Shown here: piece by piece, positions 27,024 to 36,380 of the stretch
How the letters are laid out: the number at the start of each line of letters is the position of its first letter
Position numbering within the stretch: position 1 is the stretch's first letter
DNA from: Melioribacteraceae bacterium
GTDB lineage: Bacteria > Bacteroidota > Ignavibacteria > Ignavibacteriales > Melioribacteraceae
Direction: 5' to 3'
Assembly: GCA_022181065.1 (NCBI GenBank)
Contig: BQMY01000077.1
Span: 1-64,000 of the forward strand
Length of the DNA: 64,000 nucleotides
Position numbers and translations under genes: made by a program
The notes under the pieces: model-generated
Seen by the model: only the letters and a program-made list of their open reading frames with translations
Databases searched by the model: none
Told to the model about the DNA's origin: nothing

Positions 27024-27662
27024 GTGAGTAAAGCCAAATATATTGCAATTGAAGGCGTGATTGGTGCGGGTAAAACTTCACTAGCCAGAATGATTGCCGA
27101 AAAATTTGACACAAAAATCGTTCTTGAAGAGTTTGAAAAAAACCCGTTTCTTGGTGATTTTTACGATGACAGAAAACGATACGCGTTTCAGACGCAGATG
27201 TTTTTCCTGATTAATAGATATAAACAGCAGCAAAATCTTGGACAGGGTGAACTCTTTTCCGAAATATTAATTTCTGATTATATATTTGACAAGGACAGGA
27301 TTTTTGCATATTTAAACCTTTCCGGAGATGAACTCAAACTTTATGAAAGTATTTTCCCTCTTCTTCAAAGGGATATCAGAAAACCGGATTTGGTTGTTTT
27401 TTTGCAATCAAGTGTTGACCGTTTGATGTATAATATCAAAAAACGGAACAGAACTATTGAAAAAAATATGAGTCGGGATTATATCACACAGCTTAGTGAG
27501 GCTTACAACAATTTTTTCTTCAAGTATAATCATACACCCTTGCTCATTGTAAATACAACTGAAATAGATTTCGTTAACAATACTCAACATTTTAATGAAC
27601 TTGTAAGACAATTATTAAGAGATGACCGCGGATTTTTAGAGTATTTTAATCCGGGAAAATGA
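27024..27662 (+). CDS. Deoxynucleoside kinase
   Basis: A dGK/dCK-type salvage kinase of 212 residues, starting at GTG after GAGGTG. Walker A is EGVIGAGKTSLA. SEILISDYIFDKDRIFA holds the DRS-like substrate motif (here DYIFDKDR). NIKKRNRTIEKNMSRDYI forms the lid with arginines. It makes dNMPs from deoxynucleosides. The folB-folK-dNK order is seen in Bacteroidota/Chlorobi genomes. A small membrane gene follows after seven bases. Confidence 0.92.
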   Translation: MSKAKYIAIEGVIGAGKTSLARMIAEKFDTKIVLEEFEKNPFLGDFYDDRKRYAFQTQMFFLINRYKQQQNLGQGELFSEILISDYIFDKDRIFAYLNLSGDELKLYESIFPLLQRDIRKPDLVVFLQSSVDRLMYNIKKRNRTIEKNMSRDYITQLSEAYNNFFFKYNHTPLLIVNTTEIDFVNNTQHFNELVRQLLRDDRGFLEYFNPGK

Positions 27663-27669
27663 GATTATC

Positions 27670-27897
27670 ATGTTAAGATTTATATTTTTATCACTTTTTT
27701 TTTCATTCATAATATATTTAGTGTTCAGACTTGTTGGTGGTTTTATAAGGTTTATGGGCGGTAATACAGGTCGGTCACGAAGCTCTCGGTTCAATAAAAA
27801 TGAAAACCGGAAAGCAGAAAAAAAAGCTATCAATCCGGAAGATATAGTTGAAGCTGAATTTGAAGAAATCGAAACTAAAAAAGAACAGAATCAATAA
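27670..27897 (+). CDS. Small single-pass membrane protein (DUF4834-like)
   Basis: A 75-residue protein with one N-terminal hydrophobic helix (residues 4-25, FIFLSLFFSFIIYLVFRLVGG). A basic stretch with GGNTGRSRSSRF follows, then an acidic tail (NPEDIVEAEFEEIETKK). This layout matches a small Bacteroidota family (DUF4834-like), but I cannot confirm it without a search. It sits seven bases after the deoxynucleoside kinase and 27 bases before the GT9 gene. Function unknown. Confidence 0.8.
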   Translation: MLRFIFLSLFFSFIIYLVFRLVGGFIRFMGGNTGRSRSSRFNKNENRKAEKKAINPEDIVEAEFEEIETKKEQNQ

Positions 27898-27924
27898 TTT
27901 TACGCCCGGGAAAACAACAACTTC

Positions 27925-28989
27925 ATGCTGAACTTTATTCTCAGACAATTTTTAGAACTCAAAGAAAACAAAAGTAGAGAATTAGGGAACCCTAAAAAGT
28001 TTCTTATCGTCAGGCAGCATAACCAGTTTGGTGATATGTTAGCTAATGTTTCAATTTTCAGGGCTATCAAAGAAACCTACACCGATGCGGAAATAACACT
28101 GATAGTTAGCCCGCAAAATTATTATGCTATTACCAAAAACAAGTTTATTGACAGATATTTTAATTTTGATAAAAAACAACTGTTAAATTCGCAATATCGC
28201 GCAGAATTATGGTCATTGCTCAAAGAACATTATGATGTTGCTGTTATACCTTCAACCGTATCGATTTCATCCACCAGTCTTATTCTGGCAAGACTGGCAA
28301 ATGCTGATATCAGAATCGGACCGGCGAGCCTCAACGGTCAGCCAAATAAATATTCGTACCTTCTTGACCGGAGGATAACTCTCAACTGGAGGAGATATCC
28401 AGACGCGCATGTTTCAGATTTCGGTCTCGAAATAGTAAGACCATTCGGAATATCAACGAAGGATTTCAGTTCTACAGTAAGTTTTGACGAAACGGACGTT
28501 AACTCCGCCTTGAATTTTCTAAGCGAAAACGAAATTACGAGCAAATCTGGTGTTATTGGTCTGCATGTTGGTGCCGGAAAACCGCAAAACCGATGGTCAG
28601 CGATTAAATTCGCTGAACTGATCGATCAGCTCCATCAACAATATAAATGCTCCGTTATTCTAACCGGCAGCAGTAGTGATATTGAAGAAATCGAATATGT
28701 GAACAAGCATACAAAAGTGAAGACTGTGCAGTTCCTGAATAAAACTATTCCGGAACTTGCCGCATTGATAAGTCGGGTAAATCTTTTTATTACTAATGAC
28801 ACAGGCGTAATGCATGTTGCCGGAACTACCGGGACACCGCAGATATCTGTCTTTGGACCAACCAATCCATTCAATTGGGCACCCGTGGGTCCAAATAAAT
28901 ATTTTATCAGGAAATCGGATCTCATTGATGATATCTCTGTAGAAGAGGTTTATAATCTGGCAAAAATGATCCTCGGAAACGTGGAGTGA
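27925..28989 (+). CDS. Glycosyltransferase family 9 (heptosyltransferase-like)
   Basis: A GT-B transferase of the LPS heptosyltransferase family, 354 residues. The N-domain motif is FLIVRQHNQFGDMLANVSIFRAI. The C-domain shows IGLHVGAGKPQNRWS and the conserved LFITNDTGVMHVAGTTGTPQISVFGPTNP-type loop, split here only by reading. It probably adds a sugar to lipopolysaccharide core or another envelope glycan. It overlaps the Ppx/GppA gene by four bases (GTGA). Confidence 0.92.
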   Translation: MLNFILRQFLELKENKSRELGNPKKFLIVRQHNQFGDMLANVSIFRAIKETYTDAEITLIVSPQNYYAITKNKFIDRYFNFDKKQLLNSQYRAELWSLLKEHYDVAVIPSTVSISSTSLILARLANADIRIGPASLNGQPNKYSYLLDRRITLNWRRYPDAHVSDFGLEIVRPFGISTKDFSSTVSFDETDVNSALNFLSENEITSKSGVIGLHVGAGKPQNRWSAIKFAELIDQLHQQYKCSVILTGSSSDIEEIEYVNKHTKVKTVQFLNKTIPELAALISRVNLFITNDTGVMHVAGTTGTPQISVFGPTNPFNWAPVGPNKYFIRKSDLIDDISVEEVYNLAKMILGNVE

Positions 28990-30542
28990 ATTTGGCAACT
29001 GGAAATATCGCCGCGATAGATATTGGTACAAACTCGTTTCATCTTATTGTGGTGAAAGCTGATAACGATGGCAATTTCGATATTATTGATCGGGAAAAAG
29101 AAGTTATCAGACTTGGAGATGGTAATCCCGGCGATATAAAAGCAATTTTACCGCACTCTATTGAGAGAGCTGTAATTGCACTGAAACGTTTTAAGGGCAT
29201 CGCTGACTCTCATAATGCGGGAATCAGGGCGGTGGCGACAAGTGCTGTCAGAGAAGCGCTCAACGGTGAAGATTTTATCGAAAAGGTTTATCATGAAACC
29301 GGAATTGAAATTGAGGTTGTGAGCGGTCACGAGGAGGCAAGATTAATTTATCTCGGTATTCTGAAAGCAGTTCCCGTATATGACGAAAGGGCACTATGCT
29401 TTGATATCGGTGGAGGTTCCACCGAGTTTGTAGTGGGATATCAAGGGAATATACTTTTCTCAACCAGTTTGAAACTTGGCGCAGTGCGACTCACACACAA
29501 ATTTTTCCCTGATTATAAAGTAAACAAGAGTCTGATAAAAGTTTGCAGAAATTGGGTTGAGGGTGAATTATTTCATGTTTTACGCGATACCAAAAATTAT
29601 AGTTATAATAAAGTTGTAGGTTCATCCGGCACATTTCTCTCTGCGGCTTCCATGATCGCAGCCCGAAAAGGACAGGAGCTATCAGCCGCAATTGCGTTAA
29701 ATAATTATTCTTTCACATCGGATGATTTGTTTGAGCTGGAAGAAGAAATTCTGTCTAAAAAAACACCTGCCCAGCGCAAGAAAATCCCCGGTTTGGACGG
29801 CAAGCGGATAGATATAATACCCGCGGGAATAATCATTCTTGCAACGATAGTCAGACTTCTGGAAATTAAAACACTAACCGCAAGTGATTATGCTCTTCGT
29901 GAAGGTGTAATTATCGACTCCATCCAGTCGGTCAAACAATCGCCCGAGTTGCCATCCATTGTAGATATAAGAATGGAAAGTGTTAAAAAGCTTGCAGATT
30001 CTTCCTCCTTTCCAAGAGAGCATTGTGCGCATGTTGCTACCTTGGCGGGAAAGATATTTGATCAAACACAAAATTATCACAAGCTTGAACCAAAATTTAA
30101 AGAATATCTCGAGGTTGCCGCCAGGCTGCATGATATTGGGCATCATATCGCGCATTCTCAACATCACCGGCATACACAGTATATTATTAAAAATAGCGAG
30201 TTGCTCGGCTTTACAGATAATGAGATAAACATAATCGCCAACGTGGCGAGGTATCACAGGAAGAGTCATCCTAAAAATTCGCATCAGGATTTTGCGGTGC
30301 TAAGTGAACAAAACAGGGAAATTGTTAGAAAATTGTCAGCGCTTTTACGATTGGCTGATTCTCTCGACAGAACACACCAGCGAATCGTTAGCGATATTGA
30401 GGTTAAGGATGATAAAAAGATTGTGAATTTTAATCTGCATTGTAATGGTAAGGATCCCGCAATAGAACTTTGGAATCTTGATAGACGTAAATTGCTTTTT
30501 GAAGAGACTTTTGGTAAGACTATAAATGTAAATATAATTTGA
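28986..30542 (+). CDS. Ppx/GppA family phosphatase with C-terminal HD domain
   Basis: An exopolyphosphatase / guanosine pentaphosphatase family protein of 518 residues, starting at GTG inside the GT9 stop region. The N-terminal ASKHA half has AAIDIGTNSFHLIV, ATSAVREA, CFDIGGGSTEFV and SSGTFLSA. The C-terminal half has an HD module with AARLHDIGHHIAH and HRHTQYII. The long two-module form is as in E. coli Ppx. It may link polyphosphate and (p)ppGpp levels. Substrate choice between Ppx and GppA cannot be told. Confidence 0.93.
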   Translation: MNLATGNIAAIDIGTNSFHLIVVKADNDGNFDIIDREKEVIRLGDGNPGDIKAILPHSIERAVIALKRFKGIADSHNAGIRAVATSAVREALNGEDFIEKVYHETGIEIEVVSGHEEARLIYLGILKAVPVYDERALCFDIGGGSTEFVVGYQGNILFSTSLKLGAVRLTHKFFPDYKVNKSLIKVCRNWVEGELFHVLRDTKNYSYNKVVGSSGTFLSAASMIAARKGQELSAAIALNNYSFTSDDLFELEEEILSKKTPAQRKKIPGLDGKRIDIIPAGIIILATIVRLLEIKTLTASDYALREGVIIDSIQSVKQSPELPSIVDIRMESVKKLADSSSFPREHCAHVATLAGKIFDQTQNYHKLEPKFKEYLEVAARLHDIGHHIAHSQHHRHTQYIIKNSELLGFTDNEINIIANVARYHRKSHPKNSHQDFAVLSEQNREIVRKLSALLRLADSLDRTHQRIVSDIEVKDDKKIVNFNLHCNGKDPAIELWNLDRRKLLFEETFGKTINVNII

Positions 30543-30564
30543 AGAATTTTTAGCAGGAGAACAT

Positions 30565-31857
30565 ATGAGTGGAAAAATAGGAATACGTAAGGAAGATAAA
30601 AATATTTGGGAAAGAAGAGTACCGCTTATCCCTGCGCATGTTAAAAAATTAAAAGAAGAATTTGGTATTAATGCTATTGTCGAGCCATTTCGGAGGAGAG
30701 CATTTGCCGATGATGAATACAAGGCTGCCGGAGCAGAATTAGGCGATAATTTGTCGGATGCTGATTTCGTATTTGCGGTAAAAGAAATTCCGATGAAGTA
30801 TCTACAGCAAAATAAATCATATATCTTTTTTTCGCATACAATCAAAGGGCAGGATTACAATATGCCTCTTTTGCAGAAACTTCTCGATCTTAACTGTACG
30901 CTAATAGATTATGAAACTATGACCAACGATCAGGGACGAAGAGTTGTGTTTTTTGGTGTTTACGCAGGATATGCCGGAATGATCGATGCTCTGAACGGTT
31001 TGGGTATCAGACTCAGGGAACAGGGGATTCCTAACCGCTTTGAGGAGATAAAGCCTGCCTACGAATACGAAGATCTTGCGGACGCAAAAGAGAAAATTAA
31101 GGCGGTTGGCGATAAAATTAAGGAAGAAGGTCTGCCACTTTCCATCAGACCTTTGGTTTTCGGATTTGCCGGTTACGGAAACGTATCGAAAGGCGCGCAG
31201 GAAATCTTTGATCTACTACCATTCGAAGAAAAAACTCCTGATGAATTGCTTGAATTAAGCGAAGAGGAGAATAAAATCATCAAAGTGGTCTTCAAAGAAG
31301 AACATATGGTCAAAGAAAAAAATGGTAAAGATTTTGAACTGATGGATTATTATAATAATCCCGAAAATTATGAGTCGAATTTTGAAAAATATCTTGATAA
31401 AATAGATGTACTTGTAAACGCAATCTATTGGGATGAACGTTATCCGGTATTTGTTTCAAAAGCTTACCTTCAAGCAAACAAAGAAAATCTCAGATTAAAA
31501 ATTATCAGCGATATCACATGCGATATTGATGGCGCGATTGAAACAACTTTTAAATCTACTCCGAGCGATAATCCGGCTTTTGTTTATGATCCGTTTACTG
31601 ATAGCTATACTGACGGATACAAAGGACGAGGGGTTGTTGATATAGCAGTTGATAATTTACCCGCTGAAATGCCGAAAGATTCATCAGTTGGTTTTAGTAC
31701 CGCTTTATATCCTTTTGTACCCGGAATTGTGAACGCTGATTTTAGCAAAGATTTTGAAGAAGCAGGTTTTCCGCCGGAAGTTAAGAGAGCTGTAATTGTC
31801 TATAAAGGTGAACTCACACCAGATTACAAGTATCTTGAGGAATATCTTAAAAGTTAA
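30565..31857 (+). CDS. Stand-alone lysine-ketoglutarate-reductase-type protein
   Basis: The 430-residue protein matches the LKR half of the eukaryotic bifunctional aminoadipic semialdehyde synthase along its length. Key blocks are IGIRKEDKNIWERRVPLIP, FFSHTIKGQDYNMPLL, LIDYETM, VFFGVYAGYAGMI, the Rossmann GFAGYGNVSKGAQ, NAIYWDERYPVF, SDITCDIDGAIE, and YPFVPG near the end. LKR condenses lysine with 2-oxoglutarate to saccharopine using NADPH. The saccharopine dehydrogenase half is absent, and no separate copy is in the window. The related alanine dehydrogenase family is less likely given these blocks. An AGGAG precedes the ATG. An intergenic element follows. Confidence 0.85.
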   Translation: MSGKIGIRKEDKNIWERRVPLIPAHVKKLKEEFGINAIVEPFRRRAFADDEYKAAGAELGDNLSDADFVFAVKEIPMKYLQQNKSYIFFSHTIKGQDYNMPLLQKLLDLNCTLIDYETMTNDQGRRVVFFGVYAGYAGMIDALNGLGIRLREQGIPNRFEEIKPAYEYEDLADAKEKIKAVGDKIKEEGLPLSIRPLVFGFAGYGNVSKGAQEIFDLLPFEEKTPDELLELSEEENKIIKVVFKEEHMVKEKNGKDFELMDYYNNPENYESNFEKYLDKIDVLVNAIYWDERYPVFVSKAYLQANKENLRLKIISDITCDIDGAIETTFKSTPSDNPAFVYDPFTDSYTDGYKGRGVVDIAVDNLPAEMPKDSSVGFSTALYPFVPGIVNADFSKDFEEAGFPPEVKRAVIVYKGELTPDYKYLEEYLKS

Positions 31858-31862
31858 ATTTA

Positions 31863-32116
31863 TAGCGGGGCATTACCCCAGTCTGTTGACAAAGTCGTTT
31901 CGTTTTAAGGTCCTCCTTGGAAGGAGGTGGATTCCGACGAATGTCGGAAGACGGAGGATGATTTATTGCATTTTTTGTGTCTTTTAGTCATCCCCCATCA
32001 CAAAATCCGCCGCTGGCGGAGTGATTTCCCCCTTCAAACCTGTGCGCCTCAGGCGTAAGGGGGATGTGAAAATCAACAACCGGGTTTTTCAACAATCTCT
32101 AGCGGGGCATTACCCC
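31863..32116. repeat. Dispersed intergenic element, copy A
   Basis: A palindrome-rich element is bracketed by identical 17-bp sequences TAGCGGGGCATTACCCC at 31863-31879 and 32100-32116. Inside (31880-32099) are near-terminal inverted repeats (CTGTTGACAAA near the left; TTTTTCAACAATCT near the right), the hairpin CCTCCTT-GG-AAGGAGG, and TTCCGAC-GAAT-GTCGGAA. Long matches to the copy at 44433-44665 include the CCTCCTT hairpin through GACGGAGGATGATTTATT and TCATCCCCCATCACAAAA. No transposase or plausible gene is encoded. It lies between two same-direction genes. Confidence 0.88.
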
Positions 32117-32138
32117 GCTTACCTTAAATATCAATGTT

Positions 32139-32933
32139 ATGCTGGAAAAACTTAAATATGAATTATCAAGGATAATCAAATTTACATCCGCCTGGCGAAA
32201 AGAGACGGTAATTATATTTGTCTCAATTACTATTCTCCAAACCATATCATACTACTACACTTCCCGAAGGTTCTTCCGACGAAACTTTTTTTATCAATAT
32301 TTCCCCAATGAAACAGAAGCACTCAATTACGAATTCCTTTATTGGTTTACAGGGGATTTTATTGTGTTTTTTGTCCTCCCCCTGTTACTGATTTGGTTTA
32401 TACATAAAAGTCGGCCTGCAGAGTATGGGCTGAAATTGGGAGATATTCGTGCCGGAATAAATTATACATTGTTATTCACAATAATAATGTTGATAATTCT
32501 CTGGTTCGTGACCTCAAACCGGGTTTTTGTTGAGAAGTATCCTTTGCTTAAAAATGCGAGATTTGATACTTCAATTTTCTGGTTGTTTAATGCGGGATTT
32601 TTGTTTTACATGCTTGCCTGGGAATTTATTTGGAGAGGATACACTTTATTTGGTCTTCAAAAGGAATTCGGGAGCGTCGCGGTATTGATTCAGATGATAC
32701 CCTTTGTTATTTTGCACAATGGTAAACCTGACCTGGAAACATTCAGTGCTATTCCGGGGGGCATCGCCCTTGGGTTACTTGCCTTGAGAACAGGGTCGAT
32801 GATATACGGCGTCTTGATTCATTTTTTCGTAATGTTGTTTATCAATTGGCTAAGTGTTATCAGGTTTAAGTATGGCATATACGGTACAGGGTTTTCCGAT
32901 TTCCTCGAAGTGATTACTCGAACATTTAATTAG
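32139..32933 (+). CDS. CPBP-family intramembrane metalloprotease
   Basis: A polytopic membrane protein of 264 residues in the CAAX/CPBP (Abi) family. The motif 1 region is AWEFIWRGYTLFGLQ (E and R as expected for the family, with one Glu instead of the usual EE). Motif 2 is FVILHNGKP with its His. Motif 3 is HFFVMLFIN. At least seven hydrophobic segments are visible. Substrate and role are unknown. pdxJ follows ten bases after its stop. Confidence 0.85.
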   Translation: MLEKLKYELSRIIKFTSAWRKETVIIFVSITILQTISYYYTSRRFFRRNFFYQYFPNETEALNYEFLYWFTGDFIVFFVLPLLLIWFIHKSRPAEYGLKLGDIRAGINYTLLFTIIMLIILWFVTSNRVFVEKYPLLKNARFDTSIFWLFNAGFLFYMLAWEFIWRGYTLFGLQKEFGSVAVLIQMIPFVILHNGKPDLETFSAIPGGIALGLLALRTGSMIYGVLIHFFVMLFINWLSVIRFKYGIYGTGFSDFLEVITRTFN

Positions 32934-32943
32934 TGGACAAGTT

Positions 32944-33660
32944 ATGAAATTTAGTTTAAATATAGACCATGTTGCCTTTTTAAGAAACGCAAGGGGAGAA
33001 AAACAACCCGATCCGATAACTTTTGCGCTTATGGCAGAACAGTTTGGAGTTGATGGTATTGTGGTTCATCTAAGAGAAGACAGACGACACATTAAAGAAT
33101 ATGATGTAAGAATTCTTCGTGAAGTGTTAACTACAAAACTTGATCTTGAGATGGCTGCTGAGGAAGAAATAATAACGATTGCTTGTGATGTGGTTCCCGA
33201 TCTGGCTACAATTGTTCCTGAAAAAAGGGAGGAATTGACTACAGAAGGTGGACTAAACGTCATTGATAATCTCGATAAAATTAAAAGTGCTATTGAACGT
33301 CTGCACAAGCATGATATTCCAGTTTCACTTTTTGTTGAGCCCGATTTTAATCAAATAGACGCTTCAGCTGAAATTGGTGCTGATCTTATTGAGATTCATA
33401 CAGGAAATTACGCTAACGCACCCTCGGAAGAGGCTATGTATGATGAACTTGAGCGTATCAGACAAGCCACCAAACACGCCAAAAGACTGGGGATGGGTGT
33501 TAACGCGGGTCATGGCTTGAATTACTTGAATCTGAGAGATTTTATTACAATTGAAGATATAGACGAAATCAGCGTTGGTCAATCTGTTGTAGGAAAAGCT
33601 GTTTTTGTCGGCCTTGAAAAAGCACTTAAAGAAATGCTTGACATAATAAATCACAGATAA
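32944..33660 (+). CDS. pdxJ: Pyridoxine 5'-phosphate synthase
   Basis: PdxJ condenses 1-deoxyxylulose 5-phosphate with an aminoacetone phosphate to make pyridoxine phosphate. The 238-residue TIM barrel begins MKFSLNIDHVAFLRNARGE. It has VHLREDRRHIKEYDV, LDLEMAAEEEI, VSLFVEPDF, IEIHTGNYA, GMGVNAGHGLN and ISVGQSVVGKAVFVGLE, all family signatures including the catalytic His and Glu. No other pdx gene is in the window. The next gene starts one base later. Confidence 0.97.
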   Translation: MKFSLNIDHVAFLRNARGEKQPDPITFALMAEQFGVDGIVVHLREDRRHIKEYDVRILREVLTTKLDLEMAAEEEIITIACDVVPDLATIVPEKREELTTEGGLNVIDNLDKIKSAIERLHKHDIPVSLFVEPDFNQIDASAEIGADLIEIHTGNYANAPSEEAMYDELERIRQATKHAKRLGMGVNAGHGLNYLNLRDFITIEDIDEISVGQSVVGKAVFVGLEKALKEMLDIINHR

Positions 33661-33661
33661 A

Positions 33662-35497
33662 ATGAGAACAATAATATTCCTGATTCTTTTTGCCTGTAGT
33701 TTATACTCGCAAATTGAAAACATACGTGTAAGTCCGACTTCCTTAACATCGCCAGAAGAAGTGGCGATTGCTATCAATCCTGTTAACCCTGACGTAATAG
33801 CCGCGGGAGCGAATATTGATTATTTCTTTCTCTCAACTGATGGAGGTGATTCCTGGAATTATCAGGAACTGACATCATCTTTGGGAGTATGGGGGGACCC
33901 TTCACTGGTTTTTGATACCGAGGGAAATCTCTATTTTGGTCACCTTTCCAACCCGATCAGTGGTTATTGGATTGATCGTATAGTTGTGCAAAGAAGTACA
34001 AATAATGGTATCTCCTGGAACGATGGTGCAGGTGTAGGTTATACCTATCCCCGGAATCAGGACAAGGAATGGCTTGCGGTTGATCATTCAAACTCTCAAT
34101 TCAGGAATAACATTTACATGTTCTGGACCGAGTTTGATAATTACGGAAGTTCTTCCAATAGCGACAGTTCAAGAATATTATTTTCCAAATCAACTGATAA
34201 AGGGTTGGTCTGGTCTAATCCTGTGAGAATTTCGGATGTTGGCGGAAATTGTATTGATGAAGATCATACCGTGGAAGGCGCGGTGCCTGCTGTAGGTCCG
34301 AACGGAGAGATTTATACCGCATGGTCAGGACCGTTGGGTATAATGTTCGACAGATCATTTGACGGCGGTGAAACTTTCGGTAATGATATATTTGTAACAG
34401 ATCAACCGGGCGGATGGGCATTCAACATTCCTTCAGTATCAAGGTGTAACGGTTTCCCGATAACAGCTTGTGACATAAGTGATTCGCCGTTTAGAGGCAA
34501 CGTCTATATTTTGTGGAGTGATCAAAGAAATGGTACGACAGATACCGATATTTTCTTCACTAAATCAACCGACCACGGTGATACCTGGAGTGAGAAAATA
34601 AGAGTGAATGATGATAACTCCGGCAGACACCAGTTTTTCCCATGGATGTGTGTTGATTCTACTACAGGCGCAATTTATTCGGTCTTTTATGACAGAAGAA
34701 ATACAACAGGTTCGGGAACTGATGTTTATATGGCGAAATCGACTGATGGCGGTGAAACATTCGAAAATTTCAAAATCAGCGAATCGACTTTTAACACAAC
34801 ATCCTCGGTATTTTTCGGTGACTACATCAATATCGCTGCTCATAACAGAGTTGTGAGACCATTATGGACAAGGATGGATGGATTCGATCTGAGCGTTTGG
34901 ACCGCTGAATATATTGATTCATCGGATGTTCTTCCGGCTGAATTCGGATTGTTTAGCGCCAATGTTGAAGGGAGAACTGTCTTGTTAAACTGGGTCACTT
35001 CCTCAGAACTTAACAATAAAGAATTTGTAGTTCAGCGAAAATTGAATACTGAAGACTCTGAATGGCTAAATCTTGTTACCATTACTGGAGCAGGTACAAC
35101 CAATAAAGAGAATTTTTACTCTTATAATGATAATAATGTGAATCTTGGTGAGTACAGCTACAGGATTAAACAAATCGATTTTGATGGCTCTTTTTCTTTT
35201 TCTAAACAGATTGTTGTTGAAGTCAGGATCGTGAATAGTTTTGTTTTGCACCAGAATTATCCAAATCCGTTCAATCCCACAACAACTCTCGGATTTGAAA
35301 TTGCGGAAGATACTGATATTAAACTTGAGGTTTATGATGGTCTTGGAAACAAAATATCTACTCTATTTTCAGGTCGAGCATCCGCCGGAATGCATGAATA
35401 TACATTTACCGGTGATAATCTTGCTTCAGGTATTTACCTCTGTAAGTTAAGTTCCGGAGATAAAATCGCTATACAGAAAATGTTACTTTTGAAATAA
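33662..35497 (+). CDS. Secreted Asp-box protein with T9SS sorting domain
   Basis: A 611-residue secreted protein with a signal peptide (MRTIIFLILFACSLYSQ). Six Asp-box-like repeats are visible: STDGGDSWN, STNNGISWN, STDKGLVWS, SFDGGETFG, STDHGDTWS and STDGGETFE, indicating a sialidase-type beta propeller. FN3-like sequence (about 420-520) follows, then a C-terminal sorting domain starting QNYPNPFNPTTTLGFEI and ending in IAIQKMLLLK. The propeller fold does not prove sialidase activity; catalytic residues are not evident. It is predicted to be exported by T9SS and anchored at the surface. Confidence 0.9.
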   Translation: MRTIIFLILFACSLYSQIENIRVSPTSLTSPEEVAIAINPVNPDVIAAGANIDYFFLSTDGGDSWNYQELTSSLGVWGDPSLVFDTEGNLYFGHLSNPISGYWIDRIVVQRSTNNGISWNDGAGVGYTYPRNQDKEWLAVDHSNSQFRNNIYMFWTEFDNYGSSSNSDSSRILFSKSTDKGLVWSNPVRISDVGGNCIDEDHTVEGAVPAVGPNGEIYTAWSGPLGIMFDRSFDGGETFGNDIFVTDQPGGWAFNIPSVSRCNGFPITACDISDSPFRGNVYILWSDQRNGTTDTDIFFTKSTDHGDTWSEKIRVNDDNSGRHQFFPWMCVDSTTGAIYSVFYDRRNTTGSGTDVYMAKSTDGGETFENFKISESTFNTTSSVFFGDYINIAAHNRVVRPLWTRMDGFDLSVWTAEYIDSSDVLPAEFGLFSANVEGRTVLLNWVTSSELNNKEFVVQRKLNTEDSEWLNLVTITGAGTTNKENFYSYNDNNVNLGEYSYRIKQIDFDGSFSFSKQIVVEVRIVNSFVLHQNYPNPFNPTTTLGFEIAEDTDIKLEVYDGLGNKISTLFSGRASAGMHEYTFTGDNLASGIYLCKLSSGDKIAIQKMLLLK

Positions 35498-35518
35498 TAT
35501 TGATTCATCGGGAATTCT

Positions 35519-36292
35519 ATGGGACTCAAACATAAGTTAGATTATCATTACAGATTTTTTAACGCTTCACAAATATCACCGGACCCGCTGGAATTTCCGC
35601 ACAGATTCAGGGATAAAAATGATATCGAGGTTTCAGCTTTTATATCATCAATTTTCGCGTTTGGCAATATCAAACAAATTATAACAATACTTGAAAAAGT
35701 TCATTCTATCATGGGAGAGTCACCGTATAAATTTGTGATGGAATATGATAATGAGAAACAGGGACATCTTTTCGATGGTGTTATTCACAGGTTTTTCACA
35801 AGTGATGATATAAGGGCCTTGTTTCGCGCGCTTAATAAAATTTATGTTAACTACGGGTCTCTGAAATATTTTTTCCTGCTTTATCACTTCCCAAAAGATA
35901 AAAATCTTAAAGACGCGATCGCGTTCTTTTCAAAAAACCTTACCGAGTTTGCTGTTGAAGACTACAAGCTTACCGGCGGCTTAAAATTTATGTTTCCCAA
36001 TCCATTCAAAAGCAGCGCATGTAAAAGGATGAATCTTTTTCTACGCTGGGTGGTGAGAAACGATGAACTTGATTTTGGGTTATGGAAAGAAATTCCTCCA
36101 TCAAAACTCGTTATTCCTGTTGATACACACGTCGCTAAGATTTGCAAGGAGCTTGGACTTACAACCAAAAAAAATCTTACCTGGGGAATGGCAGAGGAAA
36201 TTACTGAAAATTTAAAAGAGTTTGATGCTGATGATCCTATAAAATATGATTTCGCGATATGTCATATCGGAATGAGAAAAATGAAGTTTTAA
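35519..36292 (+). CDS. TIGR02757-type (DUF2400) protein
   Basis: This 257-residue cytoplasmic protein has the look of the TIGR02757/DUF2400 family. It starts MGLKHKLDYHYRFFN and contains SPDPLEFPHRF, a conserved histidine-rich segment, CKRMNLFLRWVVRNDELDFGLW, KLVIPVDTHVAKICKELGLT and KYDFAICHIGM. The helical C-terminal part recalls helix-hairpin-helix base-excision enzymes, which is an impression only. Function unknown. It follows the Asp-box protein by 21 bases and precedes the OPT operon. Confidence 0.88.
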   Translation: MGLKHKLDYHYRFFNASQISPDPLEFPHRFRDKNDIEVSAFISSIFAFGNIKQIITILEKVHSIMGESPYKFVMEYDNEKQGHLFDGVIHRFFTSDDIRALFRALNKIYVNYGSLKYFFLLYHFPKDKNLKDAIAFFSKNLTEFAVEDYKLTGGLKFMFPNPFKSSACKRMNLFLRWVVRNDELDFGLWKEIPPSKLVIPVDTHVAKICKELGLTTKKNLTWGMAEEITENLKEFDADDPIKYDFAICHIGMRKMKF

Positions 36293-36380
36293 TGCATAAA
36301 ATAATAGAAATTGACAAATATTTAGTTATTTTTGTTTGATTTCATACAATTACATCTTTTTCTAAAACCGCGGAGAGAAT

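Noticed and set aside
30345-30845. 166-residue minus-strand frame over Ppx and the LKR gene
   Set aside because: It overlaps two well-supported plus-strand genes and has no recognisable domain.
30565-31857. Alanine dehydrogenase
   Set aside because: The N-terminal fold is shared, but several blocks match lysine-ketoglutarate reductase much better.
31796-31987. 63-residue frame across the LKR end and the repeat element
   Set aside because: It overlaps a real gene end and the palindromic element and has no start signal.
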